DNA of 64,000 bases from Rhynchospora pubera (lineage: Eukaryota > Streptophyta > Magnoliopsida > Poales > Cyperaceae): positions 231,216,473 through 231,280,472 of the forward strand of contig CM051462.1 in NCBI GenBank assembly GCA_028095005.1, given 5' to 3'. Below, piece after piece: positions 48,133 to 58,379 of the stretch. The notes under the pieces are model-generated. The model was not told the DNA's origin, did no database searches, and worked only from the letters and a program-made list of their open reading frames with translations. The first letter of the stretch is position 1. The number at the start of each line of letters is the position of its first letter. The position numbers and the translations under genes are program-made.

Positions 48133-51100
48133 ATGGAACGTGAAGCAGGACAAGGAAGCAGGGCACGTGAGCGTGACCCTCTCAACCGCGCAGGTGATGA
48201 AGGCTTAGAGCCAAATCCGGATGAGCCGGTACCGGTTGAGACGATACGTAGACAGGCTGCTATTGATGTTAGACTGCTGACAGCATATGAACAAGGCCGC
48301 TACTTGACTCATGAACTTGGAGCAGTGCCAACAGCCCCAGTGAATGAAGCCAATGAGTTCAGGCGGCTATTGGCTGACTTTGGTAGCCAGCACCCGCCAC
48401 GGTTTGATGGCACAGGCGGGTATAAAGCGGCTGAAGAATGGTTGGAGAGTATCAATAACAAGTTCCAGTTGGTTAGAGTACCGGATGCAAATAAGGTTGA
48501 GCTGGCCACTCCATACTTGGAGAACTCGGCCAGATTTTGGTGGAAAACAACAAGGAGAAGCTTTACCGGTGAACAGTTAAGAATACCATGGCAGTGGTTT
48601 GAGCAAGTTTTTACTAAACGGTATCTAAGTTCTGCCCAAAAAGAGAAGCTGAGGCAGCAATTTCTTACTCTTACCCAAGAAGGCATAACAGTCGGGCAGT
48701 ACAATGACACCTTTGTTGAGCTGTCTCGCTATGCACCGGATGTGACTGGCGATGAGTACTTGTATCGCAGGCAGTACTTAAACGGTCTTGACCCAGACAT
48801 TACACAAGCATTGGATGCTACGGGGGAAAATGAAGTGCAAGAACTGATGGATCGAGCTGAAAGAATGGAAGGGCACGGTAAAAGAAAGTCTAGTTGGGGG
48901 CAGGCTAGAAATGTTAAGCCTAAGTTTGTGAAGCCGGTTCCATTTAATAAGCCGGTTGCTAATGTGAAAGGACCTCAATCTTCTGCACCAGTGCAATTCA
49001 AGACTGACATGGGTAATCAAACTCAGAAGGCATGGTGTCGTACATGTAATAGTCCCCATCCAGAGGCACAATGTCGAGTTGCTAAAGGTTTGTGTTTTAA
49101 TTGTGGAGAAAGCGGGCATTGGAAGAATGAGTGCCCGAAAGTGCAACAAGGTTTCGTGAGAGGAGGACCTGCCTTTGGGATGGCGGGTAGAGGACGTGGA
49201 AACCCTGCATGGCGGGGTGGCAGAACGGGCGGTCGAGTGGCCGTCCATGCTGTGGAAGTGATTCAAGAAGAATCCGAAGAGGCACAACAAGAAGATGACC
49301 CAAGTTCTACAGCACCCACCGAACTTATGACAGGTAATGTTTTTATTTCAGGTCAGAGAGCTTTTGTGTTGTTCGATACGGGGTGTAGTCATTCGGTCGC
49401 AGCGAGGGATTTCGTGGAGAGTTGCGGCTGGCCGACTAAGTCGCAAGAGAGGGCTCTCAGTGTTCAGACTCCACTTGGTTACTTTAAAGAGGTGTTGCAA
49501 TGTTGTAAGGGACTTAAGGTGATGATAAATGGGCGTGATTTGGAAGCTGACATGTTGGTTTTGGACATAGCCGGGTATGATGCACTACTCGGTTTTGATT
49601 GGCTGACTCGGCATCATGCGATGATAGATTGTGCAAAGCGGCTGGTCCGATTTCAAGCGGGCAGCCTAGCTCCTTGTGTGTTTAAATGCAAAGCTATTGG
49701 AGACCCTATGATAATTATTTCAGCGGTGGAAGCGTGTAACCTGGTTCAGGCCGGGTGTGACGCATATTTGGCTGCCGTTATTGGCGAAGCGGCTGAAGAA
49801 AAAGCAAGTATTGATACTATTGCTGTGGTGAAAGAGTTTAAAGATGTGTTCCCTGATGAGATAGCTGGAGTACCACCTGATAGAGAAGTGGAATTTGGCA
49901 TTGAGTTGCTGCCGGGTACCACTCCAATATCCAAGACCCCATATCGGATGGCCCCAGCTGAAATGAAAGAGTTGAAAATGCAATTAGAAGAGCTATTAGC
50001 AAAGGGTTTCATTAGACCCAGCAGTTCACCGTGGGGAGCCCCAGTGTTGTTTGTAAGAAGGAAAGACGGTACCTTGCGGTTATGCATTGACTATCGTGAG
50101 TTAAACAAGGTGACGGTGAAAAACCGCTATCCTTTGCCACGCATTGATGATCTGTTTGATCAACTGCAAGGATCATCGGTGTATTCTAAGATTGATTTGA
50201 GAACGGGCTATCACCAGCTTAAGATACGTCCCAGTGATGTAGAAAAGACAGCCTTTCGTACGAGGTACGGGCACTATGAGTTTCTGGTTATGCCGTTTGG
50301 CTTGACGAATGCACCAGCTGCATTCATGGATCTTATGAATCGGGTGTTTAGAGAATTTCTGGATGCCTTTGTGGTGGTTTTTATTGATGACATTTTGATT
50401 TACTCCCGATCAATTGAAGAGCATGCTAAACATCTCAGGATTGTATTGAGCAGGCTGAGAGAGTGCAAGCTGTATGGTAAATTTTCTAAGTGTGAATTTT
50501 GGCTAAATAAGGTGGCATTTTTAGGCCATGTAATTTCTGGAGAAGGATTGGCTGTGGACCCATCAAAAGTACAGGCAGTGACTGAATGGAGCCAACCGAA
50601 ATCAGTGAGTGAGATAAGAAGTTTCTTGGGTTTGGCGGGGTATTATAGGCGATTTGTAGCTGGTTTCTCTCAAATTGCCAAGCCACTGACAAAGTTGTTG
50701 CATAAGGGAGTAAAGTTTGTATGGGAAGAAAGGCAAGAGAAAAGCTTTCAGGAGTTGAAAAATCGGCTTGTGACAGCGCCGGTCCTTGCTATGCCGATTT
50801 CAGGCCGAGAGTATGATGTATATACTGATGCTTCTAAGTTGGGTTTGGGATGTGTGTTGATGCAAGAGAAGCATGTAATAGCCTATGCATCAAGGCAATT
50901 GAGGCCGCATGAACAGAATTATCCGACCCACGATTTGGAGCTTGCGGCTGTTATCTTTGCACTTAAAATTTGGCGGCATTACTTATATGGAGTTAAGTGT
51001 AAAATCTATACAGACCATCAGAGCTTGAAATATATTTTCACACAAAAGGAATTGAACCTGAGGCAAAGGCGTTGGTTAGAACTGATGAAGGACTATGAGT

Positions 51101-52803
51101 TGGAGATATTATATCATGCCGGCAAGGCTAATTTGGTGGCTGATGCATTGAGTAGGAAGAGTCGAATGAATGCGGTGACTTTATTAACACAGGAGCCAAG
51201 ATTGCTTGAAGAAATGAGGCGTATGGAGTTGCAGGTTGGAGTATTACATGAACTCGGGCAACGAATGTTGAGCCGGGTCCAAACAGTGAGTGTTACATCT
51301 CCCGTACTTATGACGGTAATGTTGGCTGCCATAGAGGTACAACCTGATTTACATGATAGAATTCAGGCAGCCCAAGTAATGGATGATAATTGCAAGAGAT
51401 TCAAAGAAAGAGCAGTAGCTGAGAAGGAGACCCCGTTCCGTGTAGATGAAAGCGGTGTTTTGCGGTTCAGAAATCGCATTTGTGTGCCGAATGATGCGGG
51501 AATCAAGGCGTTGATCTTGTCTGAGGCGCATGAATCGGGGTATGCTTTACATCCTGGTGAGGTGAAAATGTATCAAGACTTGAGGAAATATTTCTGGTGG
51601 CCAGGCATGAAGAAAGAAGTGGCTCGATTTGTTGAGAAGTGTTTAATCTGTCAGCAAGTAAAGGCCGATAGAAAGAAAAGTGCGGGATTGTTGCAGACTT
51701 TGAGGCGGCCAAAGAGCAAATTTGAGTCTATTACAATGGATTTTGTATCTGGTTTTCCAAAAACAAAAGGAAGGATTGAGGCAGTGTGGGTGATAGTGGA
51801 TCGGCTGACCAAGGTAGCCCGCTTCATACCGATTCGGGCAGATGTTGCGGCTAAGGAATTAGCTGAAATATTCCTCAGAAATTTTTGCAAGTATCATGGC
51901 TGTCCACAGGAGATAATTTCAGATAGAGATGGCCGGTTTATATCTCATTTTTGGAAGAGTTTTCAAGAGGCTATGGGTACAAAGCTGAAATTCAATTCGG
52001 CACATCACCCGCAAACTGATGGGCAGTCGGAGCGCACTATTCAAACCCTGGAAGACATGTTGAGGGCATGTGCATTGAGTTTTGGTGGCTCATGGCTTGA
52101 TCATTTGTATTTGGCTGAGTTTGCATACAACAATAGCTTTCATTCCAGCATTGGCATGCCGCCCTATGAGGCGTTGTATGGGGAGCCATGCCGTACACCG
52201 TTATGGTGGCAACCCAGGGGCAATTTTGTCCCAACTGGACCTGAGTTAGTGGCTGAAAATTCTGAGAAAATAAAAGTGGTTCTGAGTAGGCTCAAGGCAG
52301 CACAAGATAGACAAAAACGGTATGCTGATGTGCATAGGCGACCGGTTGAGTACAAGGATGGAGAAAGAGTATGGCTGAAGGTTTCTCCCATGCGTGGAGT
52401 GTATAGATTTGGTGTGACTGGGAAGTTAAGTCCCAGATATGTTGGCCCTTTTCCGGTGGAAGAAAGAGTGGGAGCGGTTGCTTATAAGTTGAAGCTGCCG
52501 GATGAATTGAACCGTATACACCCAGTTTTTCATGTGTCACAGCTGAGACGTTTTGTTGGTGACCAATCTCATGTATTGGACTATTCTCAGCTGCACCTTG
52601 GTGAAAATTTAACTTATGAGGAAGCACCTATGAGAATTCTGGATTGTAGAGAGCAACGATTGAGAACCAAAGTCATTAAGCTGGTACTTGTGCAGTGGGG
52701 GCGGCACTCAGAAAAAGAGGCAACTTGGGAGCTTGAGAGCACGATTAGAGAGCGTTACCCTGAGTTGTTCGTGAGTTCAGGTACGGTTCGTTCAGAGGAC
52801 TGA
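48133..52803 (+). CDS. Ty3/gypsy chromovirus gag-pol polyprotein
   Basis: One open frame of 1556 residues. In order: retrotransposon Gag core (about 90-220), CCHC knuckle CFNCGESGHWKNEC (321-334), aspartic protease with DTG (Asp415), reverse transcriptase with FIDD (Asp752, Asp753), RNase H with YTDAS (Asp899), integrase zinc finger (His1140 ... Cys1170, Cys1173), integrase core with Asp1203, Asp1264 and Glu1300 (35 residues between the last two, the usual D,D35E spacing), and a C-terminal chromodomain-like segment (about 1496-1547, ending TWELESTIRERYPELF). That tail steers integration to chromatin and places the element with Tekay/Del chromoviruses. No frameshift or stop seen. Confidence 0.97.
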   Translation: MEREAGQGSRARERDPLNRAGDEGLEPNPDEPVPVETIRRQAAIDVRLLTAYEQGRYLTHELGAVPTAPVNEANEFRRLLADFGSQHPPRFDGTGGYKAAEEWLESINNKFQLVRVPDANKVELATPYLENSARFWWKTTRRSFTGEQLRIPWQWFEQVFTKRYLSSAQKEKLRQQFLTLTQEGITVGQYNDTFVELSRYAPDVTGDEYLYRRQYLNGLDPDITQALDATGENEVQELMDRAERMEGHGKRKSSWGQARNVKPKFVKPVPFNKPVANVKGPQSSAPVQFKTDMGNQTQKAWCRTCNSPHPEAQCRVAKGLCFNCGESGHWKNECPKVQQGFVRGGPAFGMAGRGRGNPAWRGGRTGGRVAVHAVEVIQEESEEAQQEDDPSSTAPTELMTGNVFISGQRAFVLFDTGCSHSVAARDFVESCGWPTKSQERALSVQTPLGYFKEVLQCCKGLKVMINGRDLEADMLVLDIAGYDALLGFDWLTRHHAMIDCAKRLVRFQAGSLAPCVFKCKAIGDPMIIISAVEACNLVQAGCDAYLAAVIGEAAEEKASIDTIAVVKEFKDVFPDEIAGVPPDREVEFGIELLPGTTPISKTPYRMAPAEMKELKMQLEELLAKGFIRPSSSPWGAPVLFVRRKDGTLRLCIDYRELNKVTVKNRYPLPRIDDLFDQLQGSSVYSKIDLRTGYHQLKIRPSDVEKTAFRTRYGHYEFLVMPFGLTNAPAAFMDLMNRVFREFLDAFVVVFIDDILIYSRSIEEHAKHLRIVLSRLRECKLYGKFSKCEFWLNKVAFLGHVISGEGLAVDPSKVQAVTEWSQPKSVSEIRSFLGLAGYYRRFVAGFSQIAKPLTKLLHKGVKFVWEERQEKSFQELKNRLVTAPVLAMPISGREYDVYTDASKLGLGCVLMQEKHVIAYASRQLRPHEQNYPTHDLELAAVIFALKIWRHYLYGVKCKIYTDHQSLKYIFTQKELNLRQRRWLELMKDYELEILYHAGKANLVADALSRKSRMNAVTLLTQEPRLLEEMRRMELQVGVLHELGQRMLSRVQTVSVTSPVLMTVMLAAIEVQPDLHDRIQAAQVMDDNCKRFKERAVAEKETPFRVDESGVLRFRNRICVPNDAGIKALILSEAHESGYALHPGEVKMYQDLRKYFWWPGMKKEVARFVEKCLICQQVKADRKKSAGLLQTLRRPKSKFESITMDFVSGFPKTKGRIEAVWVIVDRLTKVARFIPIRADVAAKELAEIFLRNFCKYHGCPQEIISDRDGRFISHFWKSFQEAMGTKLKFNSAHHPQTDGQSERTIQTLEDMLRACALSFGGSWLDHLYLAEFAYNNSFHSSIGMPPYEALYGEPCRTPLWWQPRGNFVPTGPELVAENSEKIKVVLSRLKAAQDRQKRYADVHRRPVEYKDGERVWLKVSPMRGVYRFGVTGKLSPRYVGPFPVEERVGAVAYKLKLPDELNRIHPVFHVSQLRRFVGDQSHVLDYSQLHLGENLTYEEAPMRILDCREQRLRTKVIKLVLVQWGRHSEKEATWELESTIRERYPELFVSSGTVRSED

Positions 52804-52813
52804 ACGGATTCTT

Positions 52814-52826
52814 AAGGGGGGAGGAA
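52814..52826 (+). promoter_or_regulatory. Polypurine tract of the Tekay-type element
   Basis: AAGGGGGGAGGAA directly before the 3' LTR; primes plus-strand synthesis. Confidence 0.9.
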
Positions 52827-55196
52827 TGTGAGATACGGCTGTTTGACGGTGTCCCTGTCATGTAAACACCATGCAACCAGGCCTTAGAGCGTGGGGGAAA
52901 TTCAGGGGTTGGTAAATACTGTATTAGATGTTGCTCCAAATTGCATCATGTCTATTAGGGGGTGGTGATGTTTGAGACCTTGACTGACCAGAGACCCATG
53001 TAAAATACCCCCGTCCCTGTCCAGACACTAGTGCAGTCATGTAAAGCATGGTTGGAAACGGTATAAGTCCCGCTATGGTAACGGTTGCCTTATAATCAGA
53101 CTTTGTGTGTATGTTGCATCATGTATGCCAAACTGAAATAAATTATTGCGTGGTAGAATTGAATTGCTTGATGATCCAAACTGTGCCCAAAATAATGGCC
53201 AAATTATGTTGTAACGCATGACGGTTACGGCCGGTCTGCGTGTGCGGTGGCTAATGTATCTGCCCAGTCATGGTTCATGTACTTAGGCATATTGGCAGTG
53301 AGTACTGGAGTGTCCCATTGCATGTAGGACTGGAGTGGTCCAGTGGTGACCCTTGGAGCTGGCCAAGGGGCAGTCCAACCTGGTTTGACCAGCCCCATTA
53401 GCTGCATGACACCTAGAAGCTTAGTCATTTAGGCAGGGGGAGAGTGGTTTGCTGACACCTGGTCCCCACCCCTTACTCTCTCTTTTTGGCCCAAATTGGT
53501 GGACAATTATGCCCTTATCCCTTCCAAATTCGTATTACCACTGTGTCTTACCAAAACAGACCCCTTGAGCTTGTTTGTGAGGTGCTAGACAGTGAAAAAG
53601 AGTGTTTGGATCATAGCTAAACAGTTGGGAAGGTAGAAAACAAGATTTTATGCATGGTTCTGGCCCTATATTACTCAAACCAGGCTGAAAACTAAGCATG
53701 GCAGTGCATAGTTCATGGATGGTGGATGATTTCATGACTTAACCAGACCAAGGCATGATGATTTGGTGCATTGCATAGTGCTGTTGGTGCACCCTAACTG
53801 ACCATGTGCTAGTAAGCACCATAGGTCTGGTGTTGGTTGACTATCAAACCATGAAGCGGTGTCGCAAACACCCGCAAACCAGTCAAGCAACGGTGTTTGG
53901 CTAGGTGCCTTTACCACGTAGTTGCATGAGTTATAGGCTGGTGTTGAGTATGACTGTGACATAAGATTTTGATTGCTTGAACCAGACCCTGAGCAAGGTG
54001 ATTCGGTGGACTTGAGCGGTGAAGCGGGTGCTTCGCAGCAGTGAACGGTGGGTAAAGCGGTGTAAGGTTTGAGGTGCGGATTTCACCTGGACCCTAACTC
54101 TTGTTGCTGTGCTAAACTTAAAGTATATTATGCATGTTGCTTGATGTTTTTGCATGACTTAGCATGTAGCCTGCATGTATGAATTGCTGTATTATATATA
54201 TATATGCTACATGACTGTGCATAGGATGGATTGTTATCTCATGACATGCATACTGAATGGTTTATTTTATTGTGGCTGAATTGTGATATATGGTATGGCT
54301 GTGCTAATTGTGTGATGAATGGCATTTACATCTTTGGAAAGCGGAGTCGCGACCGTCTTTCCAAGGGCCGTGAGATAAGCGCTTATGTTCCGGGACTCAT
54401 GACTATGAGGGGGTAAATGTTCTCAGCAATTAAGTACTATTTGGTTGTATTGATGGAAAGGAAATGACTTAGCTGATTGGTAACCAGCCTAGTATTGTGC
54501 ATGGATAGGTGTCCAACAAGTGTCGGCTTTTGTATGAATTGAATTTGGAGATTTCGGATAATCGTTGCTAGCTGGCCTTGCATTGCATAGCATGTATTGC
54601 TAACTATTTTATGAATAAACTGTGCAAACTATGTTGTTATATATTAAACAGTGTGTATTTAGTTCCGCAACATGAGACTTCGGGTTCATGCGTGGCTGGA
54701 ACTAAATACCGCACTGAGAAATGGTTTCCTTTCTCACCGTACCATGTTTTCATGGGTTCCAGGTTGTGGCGGCGTGGGCTGAAGAGTTGGAGAAGTAAGC
54801 CATGTACATTATGTCAGGCTATGTTTTGTGTACTGGTGTACTGTTGCTTGTTTGATTGTATAACTATATGCTTGTATGTGTGTAAACTTCAGTTGCTAAG
54901 TTTACTAACTGTTGCTTGATGGGTTGGGTTGGGAAAAGACTTGATAAACTGTGTGAATGTTGCCTATATGGCTGGATGCCGTCTATTACAGGGGAAACTC
55001 TGTCGAAATTTTGTTTTGCACATGTTACAAGCATAACCTCAACTTGGATTATTTGAATTGTTGCTAGTTAAGTGCATGGTGCTTAGTATACTAAAACATG
55101 GCATATTGACTTGTGGCCAATCAGTAAGCCTTGCGGGGCGTGCGAAGCACGTTCTTGCGGCGGAAATCGGTCACGCTGCCGCTGTGGGGTGTGACA
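52827..55196 (+). repeat. 3' LTR of the Tekay-type element
   Basis: 2370 bp, near-identical to the 5' LTR (one TA unit fewer in the simple repeat). Confidence 0.96.
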
Positions 55197-56684
55197 GATA
55201 CTTCTGCTATCTTCTCTCGAATTCTCTCTCTCTAAACTGACTTGTTCTTTCTGGAGCTCTCCCTATGTTTAAATAGCTCTCAAAGGCGGTTCCCATAGGT
55301 GGAGATCATGTCTGGCTCGTCCAAAAATAGAGAAAGTGCTCTGCCAGAAATATCTCTCCAAATTGGGCAGGTCGGTTTATGTCTGGCGGGGTCGACATGA
55401 ATCCTGGCGGGTCGCTTGAATTCCTGGCGGGTCGACAGAAATCCTGGCGGGTCGCCAGAACAGGGGACTTGTCTGGTTTGACCCTGTTCCTTTGCTCCAG
55501 TCGCTTGGACTCTGATTTGCTCCGCTTGAACACTGTCTTAGGCCCAATTTTGCTCCAAATCATCACTGAACCTGAAATTAGACACGGGCAAATAGCAGTA
55601 CCATATTTCTAACTTAAATTGCATTAAATCTATCTAAAACACAAACATTTAATTGAAATTAAGACCTAAAAGGGTTGAATATTTCGATGTGAAACCCGCC
55701 TATCACGCACTATTGCGAATAAATAAATAATGTACTGTCTTGGTTAAAACTTTATTTTGTGTGACCCTTTGAAGATTTATGCTATGTTGGACATGGAATT
55801 AAATCGTTATTTAATTCCAATAATCATAAGCGGTATCTAGCAACACGTTATGATTCCCAATTCGCATAAATAGTGTACTGCTACAATATTTCAATCCTGC
55901 ATAAGAGAATAAAAGTATTTCTCTATTTTGATTCTTATGTCACACGATATCATCGTATAATCCAAGATAGGAATATGTCATTCTTGCAGATTATACATTT
56001 CTTGATCTAGAGTTGATCGCTTAGTTGCGCGCACACGATCCAACTCCATCAAGGGGCCCAAACAGATATCGTCACTCACTAAGTGAATTAATGAGGGACA
56101 TACGATTTTCTTGATGATTAGCTTTTTCCCGCACAATTCAAGAGAACATAAATAAAGTCCGTATAGCAGCCCTTATCGGGAATCAGCGGTAGACAGTATT
56201 TATTGAACCTATCCTCATGTGGAAAAGATAAACATCTCAAACTTAGAACCAAAATCATAATGAAATAAACAATGACACATAACACAATCCATATGTTTAT
56301 TTCGTTGGGTCAAGTCCTGTACTATGTTCCATAACATATACATATGCAATTAAGTTGGTAACTCTTTACCTATGATTTGTAGAACTTAATCATCACTTAA
56401 CTTGCATACTAATCTTATATGATAATTAATGTTCCTTATTAATTATCAAGATTATGGACCGTTTAGATTTATTATTGTCATTCTAAAGAATGATCCACAA
56501 AGATCTACAATTCAGATCCTCAACCTGAATGATCTGTCAATAATAAACCTAGGAACAGATGATAAAATATCATCCAAAACATAAACTAATAATTAAGTCA
56601 TTAAATTATTGACTTCTAGGACATAACTCTAACATATCCAGCGCTCATCCCTCCATCTCCTTTGTTTTGATATACATAACATTT

Positions 56685-56985
56685 CTAGTTAATATATATA
56701 TAAAAGATTCTAGCTAATATAATAAACATTTTAGTTAATTATATAAAGGTTCTAGTTAATACATAAAGATTCTGGTTAATACAGTAATGGTTCTAGTTAG
56801 TATATATAAAGGTTCGAGTTAATACAGTAAAAATTCTAGTTAATACAGTAAAGGTTCTACGTATATATATAAGGTTCTAATTATATATATAAAGGTTCTA
56901 GTTAATATATATAATAGTTCTATTTAGTATAGTAATTATTCTAGTTAACTAGAACATAACTGTTCTGTTTAATATACTAAGTTCT
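56685..56985. repeat. Imperfect minisatellite, unit about 21-22 bp
   Basis: About a dozen degenerate copies of a unit like AAAGGTTCTAGTTAATACAG, within the right arm of the MULE-like element. Confidence 0.85.
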
Positions 56986-57165
56986 CCCTCAGCCTTCTCT
57001 CTCTTTCTTATTCGCTCTCCCTCGCCTAACTCTCATCCCCTCTCACCCCTATACTTCCGAAAATAAAAAACGCATTTTCTAAAAATAGAAGGGATGATGG
57101 AAATGATAAAAGAGGGAGGATTACGGAAAGCAATTTCGTAAGATTATGTATAACGAGATCGTGTA

Positions 57166-57482
57166 TTGAGCTGTCAAACGCGTCAAAAAAGCACGGAACA
57201 GACTGTTCCGTTTACCGTTCCGTTAAGGAACGCAGTATAGAATTCTATTTCGTTAATTGTTTTGTTTCTGAAACGGCACATAATTCCGTTTTGTTAATCG
57301 TTCCACTTTAGAAATAACACATGAAACAGTTTGAAATGAGGTTGAAACAGTCGAAACGGTATAATTCTATATTTCGTTTACCGTTTCTTTATTGGAACGG
57401 AATGAAAACCAATTTTGTTAATTATTTCGTTTCACTTAAACGAAACGACACCACGTGCCATGTTTTCACGCTGACACCCCTA
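57166..57482. mobile_element. hAT-like MITE (copy 2)
   Basis: 317 bp between perfect 8-bp duplications ATCGTGTA (57158-57165 and 57483-57490). The right end TGACACCCCTA is the standard form; the left end TTGAGCTGTCAA is mutated. The interior has the same CGTTTCGTTAA/AAACGG vocabulary as the copy at 33639. Confidence 0.82.
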
Positions 57483-57494
57483 ATCGTGTATTGT

Positions 57495-57570
57495 GTGACA
57501 ACTGTTTTATTATCTAGTGAAAGTAGGCCCAACTGCCCAAGGGCGTTCATAAAAAAATAAATAAATAATA
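57495..57570 (+). mobile_element. LINE/SINE-like 3' end with A-rich tail
   Basis: Ends in AAGGGCGTTCAT followed by an A-rich tail with TAAA repeats; matches the end at 20627-20711. Confidence 0.45.
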
Positions 57571-58169
57571 ATAATTGAGTTGACATACAGTGTCTTGCAT
57601 CTTGATCTCTCATAGAAGATCCAAGGGAGACATGAAGCAGATCACGTGAGAGGCAGCAGAAGGCACGGCCAACGCACCACTTCCCACACAATGTCCAATG
57701 CGGTGCACGTCGCCTCTCTGCCACGCGTCGTCTCTGCATCAGTTCACTGCGGGTCCGTGGCTGAGTTCATGTCGGTTAGTTTGCATCTCATTTACTTTTG
57801 TCTTTTGCCTGAATGCCTGATGCCTTCCTTTCTAGTTTCTATTGCTATTTATCTCAAGATAAAATCTGCATGTATCCTCAAAACACTTTTATTTCCTCCT
57901 TTATTTCCTCTTTTTCAAACCTCCTTTATAGTGAGCCTTTAAAACGGCATACGTGTCAGCACCAGCTATTATTTGTTATGATGATATATTCTCCTCTACT
58001 TTTTTTCTTTTTGCTAGATGCCTGAATCTGATGGTATTGCTACGTCATACCGTCTGACCTATCCAATCTGATTGGATTTAATTCTAGTTGTCTGAAAGAA
58101 TTTTTTTTAAGTTTAAAAAAAGCTAGCCAAATTTGTGTTCTATTTTGTTGATGGTTTCACAGGTTGATA
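57571..58169. other. Intergenic stretch, nothing recognised
   Basis: A more GC-rich patch around 57620-57770 is followed by AT-rich DNA. The short ORFs here resemble no protein I know. Confidence 0.4.
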
Positions 58170-58326
58170 CTGAGCGTTTGGATCGTTGGAAGAAAGAAGA
58201 AAAAGAAGAAAGAAGAAGAAAAAAAATTATAAACAATCCAAACTCTTCACAAAGTTACACATTTTCCAATACTTCTTTCTACTTTTTCCCTTCTTCCCTT
58301 CTTCCCACACCTATCCAAACGCACCC
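58170..58326. mobile_element. Tourist-like MITE (copy 2)
   Basis: About 157 bp, ends TGAGCGTTTGGAT and ATCCAAACGCACCC, with the inner phrase CTTCACAAAGTTACACA shared with the copy at 43104. The arms are GAA-rich and TTC-rich. Target duplication unclear. Confidence 0.68.
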
Positions 58327-58379
58327 AGTGATGATTATTTTCCCTCTACGAAAATATAGACAATAATAATATACATAAC

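Larger units (their letters stand above)
45616..55196 (+). mobile_element. Ty3/gypsy chromovirus (Tekay/Del type), complete
   Basis: 9581 bp, innermost of the nest, between perfect 5-bp duplications GATAC (45611-45615 and 55197-55201). It has two LTRs of about 2.37 kb, a tRNA-Met primer site, one intact 1556-codon gag-pol frame and a polypurine tract. By eye the LTRs differ at about 16 bases and one 2-bp (TA) change, roughly 0.7 percent, indicating a young copy. It looks structurally autonomous. Confidence 0.96.
44580..55705. mobile_element. Unclassified 1.5-kb element, third level of the nest
   Basis: Ends TGATCGGAGG and CCGCCTATCA (imperfect inverse, TG...CA), with a perfect 5-bp duplication CGCAC (44575-44579 and 55706-55710). 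Removing the gypsy insertion leaves about 1.54 kb with no coding capacity. Near the left end is the phrase CGAATCCACAGGGACGG. A near-palindromic word, CTGGCGGGTCGACAG or CTGGCGGGTCGCCAG, is repeated at about 44886-44941, 45564-45598 and 55383-55459. A non-autonomous LTR-type element is likely, but no LTR pair was found. Confidence 0.7.
43744..56634. mobile_element. Probable solo LTR, second level of the nest
   Basis: Ends TGTTAGGA and CTCTAACA (inverted TGTTAG), with a perfect 5-bp duplication TATCC (43739-43743 and 56635-56639). The host part is 43744-44579 plus 55711-56634, about 1.76 kb, with no reading frame and no internal LTR pair. The simplest reading is a single LTR left by recombination. 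It has a TATA-like CTATATATAG near 44200. Confidence 0.75.
43567..57138. mobile_element. MULE-like element, outermost of a four-level nest
   Basis: Ends CGAAATTG and CAATTTCG, flanked by a perfect 9-bp duplication TAAGATTAT (43558-43566 and 57139-57147). Nine-base duplications are the mark of Mutator-like elements. A further inverted match (TTTTTAGAAAATGCGT at 43615, ACGCATTTTCTAAAAA at 57070) lies inside. Without the nested insertions only about 0.67 kb remains, with no transposase, so it is non-autonomous. Its right part holds a TTCTAGTTAATA minisatellite. Confidence 0.82.

Noticed and set aside
48309..52627. Minus-strand ORFs of up to 170 codons opposite the gypsy polyprotein
   Set aside because: Shadow frames of a clearly coding plus-strand gene.
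43744..56634. Full-length LTR retrotransposon (instead of solo LTR)
   Set aside because: The left and right parts do not repeat each other, so there is no LTR pair, primer site or coding region belonging to this level.
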